Of a stretch of 64,000 nucleotides of DNA, positions 58,824-64,000 are shown piece after piece. The DNA lies in contig CAVZDD010000003.1 of NCBI GenBank assembly GCA_963773945.1, positions 186,001 through 250,000 of the forward strand. The letters run 5' to 3'. How positions within the stretch are numbered: position 1 is the first letter of the stretch; each line of letters begins with the position of its first letter. Source of the stretch: JAKIWV01 sp963773945 (GTDB taxonomy: Archaea; Thermoplasmatota; Thermoplasmata; Lutacidiplasmatales; UBA184). A program made the position numbers and the translations under genes. The notes beneath the pieces were generated by a model. That model did not search any database. It had not been told where the DNA came from and saw only the letters and a program-made list of their open reading frames with translations.

Positions 58824-59770
58824 ATGTCTGACCCCCCCTCTCGGACCGCGCTGCTCGTCTTCGTCGTGCTCACGTTGATCGTCGCCGGCGCCCTCGCCGG
58901 GGTGGCACTGTACTACTCGACTCCCCGCAGCACCCCTACGCCCCTCACGCCCCAGGTCGGAGGGAATGCCACGGTCAACTACATCGGCTACTTCGGCAGC
59001 GGGCCCGAAAACGGACGGGTGTTCGATACCTCGCTTTACTCCGTAGCGATCAACAACGCCTCGTACCCGAAATCGGTCGGATTCAAGTACCGCGGTTCTG
59101 AAGCCAACTACACCCCGCTCGGGGTAAACATCGGCCCGAACGCTCCCTCCGGTGGCTACACGATCGGCAACACAAGCTTCGTGACCGTCGTCACCGGCTT
59201 TTGGGAGGGCCTGATCGGAGTACCCGGGAACACGACGCACACGATCGTCGTTCCCCCGGACCTGGGTTACGGACCCCAGAACCCCGCGTGCATCCGAAAC
59301 CTCCCACTCACCTACACGCTGCCCGTCGTGGCGACCTTCTCCGCGACGGGGTTCTCGAGCGTTTATCCGGGCGTCACTCCGCTGACCGGAGTATCGTTCA
59401 CGGACCCCCACTACGGTTGGAACGCCACGGTCCTCGCCGCGAACACCTCCTATGTTACAGTCGAGAACCTTCCGTATATCGGCTACGTCGCGTCGCCGCC
59501 GGATGGCCCGTCCTCGTCACCGCGATCACCTCGACCCCGAACGGCGCCGGGGCGATCACCCTCGTGAACGAGCTCTCACCGGCCCAGGCGGGTCATCTGC
59601 TCGGGACGGATTTCAACGGGAGCGCACCGTGCACATCGTCCAACGGGGAGTTCATCGTGTCCGCGGTCAATCCGGCCGCCGGAACCTACACCGAGAACTT
59701 CAACGAAGCCGTGACGGGGCAGATCCTGATCTTCGTCATCACTGTGGTCAACATCTACCCGCCGCCGTAG
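58824..59770 (+). CDS. Membrane-anchored FKBP-type peptidyl-prolyl isomerase, frameshifted
   Basis: Extracellular FKBP-type rotamase, about 315 aa joined. Seen: N-terminal membrane anchor (ALLVFVVLTLIVAGALAGVALYY), then the FKBP core VNYIGYFGSGPENGRVFDTSLY and GFWEGLIGVPGNTTHTIVVPPDLGYG, followed by a beta-rich extension with an IF-domain-like insert and C-terminal GQILIFVITVVNIY. The frame shifts at about 59500 (SPPDG to GWPVLVTAITSTPNG). Archaeal long FKBPs combine chaperone and isomerase activity. Its last bases overlap the converging coiled-coil gene. Confidence 0.85.
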
Positions 59771-60693
59771 GCGAACGGGGGGGCCGACCCGCTGAGCCGG
59801 ATCTTGCCTTGCTTGAGCAACTGCTCGAGCCGGTCGTCGACCGTGCGGTCCATGGCCGAGGGGTCCGACACGGCTCGACGGGCCGACCGGTTGTGTTCCA
59901 CCACGACCCGACGCGCCTCGCCCCCGCGCGCTCGGCGTTGGCGGCGGAGGTCGTCGAATTCGCGCTCCGTGCCCCGCAAGCTTCGGTCGATGTCGTCTAG
60001 TTCCCGCCGCACCGTCCCACGCGCCTGGCTCTTCTCGCGCAGCTCCGCCATTCGTTGCCCGGCCACGACAAGCTCCGCCTTGAGGGTCTCCATCGCCCGG
60101 TCGCGGGCGGCCCGCTGGTCGTCCAGCGCCTTCCGAAGCCGATCGACCTCGGTTCGAGCGGCCTCGAAGGTCACTTCGGCGGCATGGAGGGCCTCGCCAC
60201 GCTTCGCCACCTCCGTCGCTTCCGATTCGGCCACGCCGATCTCCTTCCGTATCTGTCGCATCCGGCCGATCAGCGCGTTCTCTTCCTCGATCGGCACCGC
60301 CCGGGTCTGCTGCTCGAGCTCGAGCTTTTTCATCTCCTTCCGAAGCTGGTCCGCTGGCGAGCGGGCGGATTTGGGCATCGTCGACCGGAGTTCCCGGACC
60401 ACTCCCAAGCGCTCGTCCCGGACGCGGCGGGCCGAGTCGAGTGAAGGGCGCAGACGGTTGAGTTCCCGACCGAGATGGCGATGCGCCTCGTGGAGCTCCT
60501 CGAGCTTGGCCTGGTGGGGGGATTGCTGGTTGAACATGTCGCGCGCCTCGTCGTCGAGTCGCAGGAACTGCTGGATCAGGGCTTCGCGCTTGGGCCGGAG
60601 CTCCCGGATCTTCGCGTCAAGCTGGTCCAAGCGATGGCGCTCCGCGCGGTCTTCCTCGCGGTCCCCTTCGGGCGGGGCGGTCTTCGACACCAT
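59755..60693 (-). CDS. Archaeal coiled-coil protein (COG1340-like)
   Basis: 312 aa, almost entirely coiled coil: heptad-like runs rich in Glu, Arg, Leu and Ala from about residue 15 to 275 (LDQLDAKIRELRPKREALIQQFLRL; LRKEMKKLELEQQTRAVPIEEENALIGRMRQIRKEIG). It matches the layout of a family of uncharacterised archaeal coiled-coil proteins that contain a conserved ELEWRQQT-like middle motif (here LELEQQTRAV). The C-terminal 30 residues are short and Gly/Ala-rich. Function unknown, possibly structural or membrane-shaping. Own TATA-like CTTTAGAC near 60717. Confidence 0.8.
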   Translation of the reverse strand: MVSKTAPPEGDREEDRAERHRLDQLDAKIRELRPKREALIQQFLRLDDEARDMFNQQSPHQAKLEELHEAHRHLGRELNRLRPSLDSARRVRDERLGVVRELRSTMPKSARSPADQLRKEMKKLELEQQTRAVPIEEENALIGRMRQIRKEIGVAESEATEVAKRGEALHAAEVTFEAARTEVDRLRKALDDQRAARDRAMETLKAELVVAGQRMAELREKSQARGTVRRELDDIDRSLRGTEREFDDLRRQRRARGGEARRVVVEHNRSARRAVSDPSAMDRTVDDRLEQLLKQGKIRLSGSAPPFAYGGG

Positions 60694-60736
60694 CGGGCCG
60701 GACCACCGGGGTGTCTAAAGAAAAGGGTATCGGGTT

Positions 60737-61474
60737 TCAGTGGGAGCCCGTGCCGCGAGATTGCCGACTCCCCGCCAGCAACTGAAGCGCGAAGAGGGCG
60801 GCGGGGACCCCCCCGTCGATGTTCACCACCGCGATCGGGGCGCAGGATTGTAACATGGCATTCAGGGCGGCCTCGCCCTGCCCTCCGCGGCCGTATCCCG
60901 TAGAGACCGGGATTCCGACCACCGGGGCAGGCACCAGCCCGGCCACGACCGTCGGGAGCGCCCCTTCGCGACCCGCGAACACGAGGTACACCCGCGGTCG
61001 CCGACGCTCGAGGACCCGGAGTGCCCGCTGCAAACGATGGAGCCCCGCCACGCCCACATCGTAGGCCGAGACCACTTGAACGCCGACCGACTCCAGGACG
61101 TGCCGCGCCTCCTCGGCAATGGGCGCGTCGCTCGTCCCGGCCGCCAGGAGCGCGACGGGTCCACGGTCGACCGGATCCGAAATCGGGCCGGCGAGACGGG
61201 CGACGCGTCCTCCGGCGAGGAGACGGATCGGGAGACCCTCCCGACGAGCGGTGGCGAGACTCGCCCGCTGACTCGGCGTGGGCCGGGACACGAGAGCGCC
61301 ATGACCCCGGGCATGGAGGGCGCGAAGAACCCTCAGGAGCTGGGCCGGGCTCTTTCCTTCCCCCAGGATCACCTCGGGAGCTCCGATGCGCCGGGGGCGA
61401 CCGGCATCGAAGCGGAAGTCCGAGCCCACACGGAGCTCCCTCGTCTGGCTTGTCTGTCGAAGGTGTCGCGGCAC
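60737..61474 (-). CDS. larB: Nickel pincer cofactor biosynthesis protein LarB
   Basis: NCAIR-mutase-like carboxylase that starts synthesis of the nickel pincer nucleotide by carboxylating nicotinic acid adenine dinucleotide, 245 aa. Seen: FDAGRPRRIGAPEVILGEGKSPAQLL near the N-terminus (family start), VALLAAGTSDAPIAEEARHVLESVG (AIRC-like phosphate loop), YDVGVAGLHRL, VYLVFAGREGALPTVVAGLV and VGIPVSTGYGRGGQGEAAL. GTG start exactly 26 bases from a TATA box (leaderless). LarC and LarE are not in the window. It is relevant that this genome also has NikR and NiCoT. Confidence 0.92.
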   Translation of the reverse strand: MPRHLRQTSQTRELRVGSDFRFDAGRPRRIGAPEVILGEGKSPAQLLRVLRALHARGHGALVSRPTPSQRASLATARREGLPIRLLAGGRVARLAGPISDPVDRGPVALLAAGTSDAPIAEEARHVLESVGVQVVSAYDVGVAGLHRLQRALRVLERRRPRVYLVFAGREGALPTVVAGLVPAPVVGIPVSTGYGRGGQGEAALNAMLQSCAPIAVVNIDGGVPAALFALQLLAGSRQSRGTGSH

Positions 61475-61496
61475 AACGCCGTGACGACCGAACCGT

Positions 61497-61504
61497 CATA
61501 TAGC
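61497..61504. promoter_or_regulatory. Bidirectional TATA box between larB and acyl-CoA dehydrogenase
   Basis: CATATAGC, centre 26 bases from the larB GTG and 37 from the dehydrogenase ATG. Confidence 0.55.
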
Positions 61505-61536
61505 GAACGCCGCTCTGCGCCGATGGCCGGGATCCG

Positions 61537-62685
61537 ATGGTTGAGTTCTCCCTGACCGAGGAGCAGAAAAGCCTCCAGGACCTCGCCCGGAAGTTCGCCA
61601 AGACCGAGATGCTCCCGGTCGCCGCCGTGTGTGACCGCGAGGGCCGGTTCCCCGAGGAGGTCTATCGCAAGGCCTGGGAGCTCGGCCTCATGAATCTCAA
61701 TGTTCCGACCGAGTACGGGGGCAGCGGACTCTCGGTCTTCGACCAGTGCCTGATCGTCGAGGAACTCGCCCACGCCTGCGGCGGCATGACGACCTCGATC
61801 ATCGCGAACTGCCTCGCCCTCGAACCGGTCCTGCTGGGGGGCACGGAAGAGCAACGAAAACGAACGTTGCCTCCCTTCTGCGCGTCCTACCACCTGGCCT
61901 CCTTCTGCCTCACGGAACCCAGCGGAGGCAGCGACGCCGGGGGACTCCAGACCCGGTGCCGCCGGGATGGGGACCATTACGTGCTCGACGGAGAGAAGTG
62001 CTTCATCACGAATGCCCCGCACGCATCGTTGTACACGGTGTTCGCCACGCTCGACCCGACCCTGCGACACAAGGGGATCACCGCGTTCTTCGTCCCACGC
62101 GCAACCGAGGGCATCATCCCCGGCAAGGACGAGGAGAAAATGGGTCATCGTGCCTCCTCGACCAGCACGGTGAAGTTCGACCACGTCTGGGTGCCGGTCG
62201 CCGACCGACTGGGAGCGGAAGGGGAGGGCTTCGCCCTCGCGATGCAGACCCTGGACCACACCCGTACTCCCATCGGGGCGCTGGCCACCGGGATCGCGCA
62301 AGCGGCAGTCGATTACGCCGGCGACTACGCGAACAAGCGGCACTCGTTCGGGAAACCCATCGGCGAGCACCAAGCGATTCAGCTCAAACTCGCCAACATG
62401 GCGCAGGACGTTCACGCCGCGCGGCTGCTGACCTGGCAGGCCGCCTGGTGGATTGACCAGGGGGAGCGGGGTTCGTTGGAGTCCTCGATCGCGAAGTGCT
62501 TCGCCTCCGATGCAGCGATGCGGGCGGCCGACGACGCGATCCAGATCTTCGGCGGATACGGTTACATGAAGGACTACCCGGTCGAGAAGCTCCTGCGGGA
62601 CGCGAAGCTCACCCAGATCTATGAGGGCTCGAACGAGATCCAACGGATCGTCATCGCCCGTCAGCTGCTCGCTCGGTACGCGTAG
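61537..62685 (+). CDS. Acyl-CoA dehydrogenase
   Basis: FAD-dependent acyl-CoA dehydrogenase, 382 aa, in an operon with its electron acceptor ETF. Seen: LTEEQKSLQDLARKFAKTEMLP at the start, LASFCLTEPSGGSDAGGL, HYVLDGEKCFITNAPHASLYTVFA, MGHRASSTSTVKFDHVWVP, RHSFGKPIGEHQAIQLKLANM, IQIFGGYGYMKDYPVEKLLRDAKLTQIYEGSNEIQ with the catalytic Glu near the end. Typical of butyryl/short-chain or medium-chain enzymes. ETF beta begins 15 bases after its stop. Confidence 0.95.
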   Translation: MVEFSLTEEQKSLQDLARKFAKTEMLPVAAVCDREGRFPEEVYRKAWELGLMNLNVPTEYGGSGLSVFDQCLIVEELAHACGGMTTSIIANCLALEPVLLGGTEEQRKRTLPPFCASYHLASFCLTEPSGGSDAGGLQTRCRRDGDHYVLDGEKCFITNAPHASLYTVFATLDPTLRHKGITAFFVPRATEGIIPGKDEEKMGHRASSTSTVKFDHVWVPVADRLGAEGEGFALAMQTLDHTRTPIGALATGIAQAAVDYAGDYANKRHSFGKPIGEHQAIQLKLANMAQDVHAARLLTWQAAWWIDQGERGSLESSIAKCFASDAAMRAADDAIQIFGGYGYMKDYPVEKLLRDAKLTQIYEGSNEIQRIVIARQLLARYA

Positions 62686-62699
62686 GACGGGACCTCCGG

Positions 62700-63494
62700 A
62701 TGGAACTCCTCGTCCTGATCAAGCCGGTTCCCGACCCCGAAACCCGCCTGCGACCGAACGCGGCCGACACCGCGCTCGACACGGACGGGGTGAAATGGGT
62801 GCTGACCGGCTATGATGAATCGGCGGTCGAGCAGGCGCTCCTGCTGAAAGAGGGCGTCCCCGGTTCCAAGGTCCGAGCGATCGCGTTCGGTCCCGCGCCG
62901 CGGACCGAGGAGACCCTCCGGTCGGCCCTCGCGCTCGGATGCGATGCCGCGTCTTGGGTGGAGCAGCCGACCGGCCTTCTGGCGGACCCGATGCTGTCCG
63001 CCCGCGCGCTCGCATTTGCCTGCAAGAAGATCCCGTTCGACGTCGTTCTTGTCGGGAAGCAAGCCCTGGACGACGAAGCGGGCCTGGTGGGCCCCGCCAT
63101 CGCGGAGGGACTCGGGGTCGCGGACTATGGCCCCGTGGTGGACCTCCGCTGGGACGCCGCGTCCAACAAGTTCGCCTTTGCTCGGGCCCTCGAGGGGGGC
63201 CTCGAGCGGTTGAGCGCCCCGACGCCGTTTGTGGCCAGCCTCCAGCAGGCCTGGAACGATCCCCGCACCGCAAAGTTGCAAAATGTGCTGAAGGCCCGTC
63301 GGATCTCCATCGACAAGGTGCCGTGGACGGACACTCAGGCGGGCCTTGGGTCGGCGACCCCCGGCACCCATGTCTCGGCGTTTCGGCTTCCGCCACCCCG
63401 CACCGGCGCGAAAATGGTCGAGTTCAAGACCCCCGAAGAGGCCGCGCAGAAGCTCGTCAAGCTGCTGCGCGAGGAGGCCAAGACACTTCCATGA
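62700..63494 (+). CDS. etfB: Electron transfer flavoprotein beta subunit
   Basis: ETF beta, 264 aa; with ETF alpha it accepts electrons from acyl-CoA dehydrogenases and passes them to the quinone pool. Seen: LLVLIKPVPDPETRLR at the start, DESAVEQALLLKEGVPGSKVRAIAFGP, ALALGCDAASWVEQP, VLVGKQALDDEAGLVGPAIAEGLGV (AMP/FAD region) and NVLKARRISIDKV. The Lys-rich tail is typical. Translation is coupled to etfA through an ATGA overlap. Confidence 0.93.
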   Translation: MELLVLIKPVPDPETRLRPNAADTALDTDGVKWVLTGYDESAVEQALLLKEGVPGSKVRAIAFGPAPRTEETLRSALALGCDAASWVEQPTGLLADPMLSARALAFACKKIPFDVVLVGKQALDDEAGLVGPAIAEGLGVADYGPVVDLRWDAASNKFAFARALEGGLERLSAPTPFVASLQQAWNDPRTAKLQNVLKARRISIDKVPWTDTQAGLGSATPGTHVSAFRLPPPRTGAKMVEFKTPEEAAQKLVKLLREEAKTLP

Positions 63495-64000
63495 GCGGTC
63501 CGGTTCTCGTCGTGATCGAGCGGCGGGGGACGACCCCCGTCCGGGGGTCCCTGGAGGCACTCGGCGCGGCTCGACGGATCGCGGGACCGCGAGGGGCTGG
63601 GGTCGTTACCGCGGTCCTGCTCGGGTCGGCGCTGGAGGCCGCGGCGGCTCAGGTCGCTGAGCTCGGCGTAGACGAAGTAGCCACCCTCTCCGACGCCCGT
63701 TTCGACTCCTTTCACGCCGCCGTTTGGTCCGCCGCCATTGTGTCCGTGGCTCAGGAAGCCGGGGCATCCCTCGTCCTCGTCGCCGGCACGAGTCATGGAC
63801 GGCAACTCGTGGGCCGCCTCGCGGCTCGCTGGAACGCTGCGGCCCTCACCGGCGCCTCGGACATTTCTGTCGGCCCGGAGGGTACGCTTTCCGTAACCCG
63901 ACCGGTGTTCAGTGGGCGGGCGGTCCAAGAAGTGCGAATGGACGCCGTCCGATGCGTCCTGGGACTGCGACCGAACGCGTTCCCGGTTCCGGAGCGGTCC
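63491..64000 (+). CDS. etfA: Electron transfer flavoprotein alpha subunit (partial)
   Basis: First 170 residues of ETF alpha; the FAD-binding C-terminal half lies outside the window. Seen: VLVVIERRGTTPVRGSLEALGAARRIAG, VTAVLLGSALEAAAAQVAELGVDEVATLSD, ASLVLVAGTSHGRQLVGRLAARWNAAALTGASDI and VTRPVFSGRAVQEVRMD. The ATG overlaps the etfB stop (ATGA). Confidence 0.92.
   Translation, partial: MSGPVLVVIERRGTTPVRGSLEALGAARRIAGPRGAGVVTAVLLGSALEAAAAQVAELGVDEVATLSDARFDSFHAAVWSAAIVSVAQEAGASLVLVAGTSHGRQLVGRLAARWNAAALTGASDISVGPEGTLSVTRPVFSGRAVQEVRMDAVRCVLGLRPNAFPVPERS

Noticed and set aside
1..64000. CRISPR arrays, transposases, integrases or prophage genes
   Set aside because: None seen: no regularly spaced repeats and no recognisable mobile-element proteins on either strand.

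Overview
This is a GC-rich window from an archaeal chromosome. The archaeal markers are sn-glycerol-1-phosphate dehydrogenase, isopentenyl phosphate kinase with type 2 IPP isomerase, GatD/GatE, Hel308, RPA, archaeal LeuRS and Spt5, and many TATA boxes sitting about 26 bases from start codons (leaderless or short-leader transcripts). The gene content (branched-chain-type 2-oxoacid dehydrogenase, two acyl-CoA dehydrogenases, electron-transfer flavoprotein, peptide-binding protein) points to a heterotroph. A Thermoplasmata-like euryarchaeon is my best guess, but this is inference from content and not from a tree. No rRNA, CRISPR array, transposase or integrase was seen.

Layout. 1-3.9 kb: a leftward 2-oxoacid dehydrogenase operon (E1 alpha, E1 beta, E2, then a second, different E1 alpha cut by the edge). 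3.9-7.7 kb: leftward IPK, IPP isomerase and Elp3 genes, behind a small membrane protein gene. 7.8-9.8 kb: a frameshifted peptide-binding protein. 10-16.6 kb: SMC-ScpA-ScpB, then HIT and MEMO proteins. 16.7-24.6 kb: copper ATPase, Dcd, LeuRS, QueE, G1P dehydrogenase and UPF0179. 24.6-28 kb: an intron-containing tRNA-Pro, an acetyltransferase, a zinc-finger protein and NFACT/RqcH. 28-34.5 kb: acyl-CoA dehydrogenase, Hel308, a degenerate Orc1/Cdc6-like ATPase, isocitrate dehydrogenase and a membrane protein. 34.5-37.5 kb: a histone-H1-like basic protein, a broken GT-C-type membrane protein and MptE. 37.5-40.6 kb: ftsZ-secE-spt5-rpl11 plus a small conserved-looking gene. 40.6-47.3 kb: several small genes and the GatD-GatE-LOG-phosphatase operon. 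47.4-50.4 kb: an intron-containing tRNA-Arg and an adenylate cyclase-TPR protein. 50.5-53.4 kb: a surface protein and a nickel operon (NiCoT-NikR-YHS). 53.5-58.7 kb: PdxS, a glycosyltransferase, PyrF, RPA and an RPA-associated protein. 58.8-64 kb: FKBP, a coiled-coil protein, LarB, acyl-CoA dehydrogenase and ETF beta/alpha.

The genes are packed in short operons, and stop and start codons often overlap by four bases (ATGA, GTGA, TTGA). The main surprise is that both tRNA genes carry a 30-35 base insertion at the same D-loop position. Each insertion folds as a relaxed bulge-helix-bulge, and removing it leaves a normal 75-nt tRNA. The second general feature is that about seven otherwise good genes carry a single-base frameshift, and one of them also has an in-frame TGA. 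This looks more like residual assembly error than decay and should be kept in mind when reading those entries.
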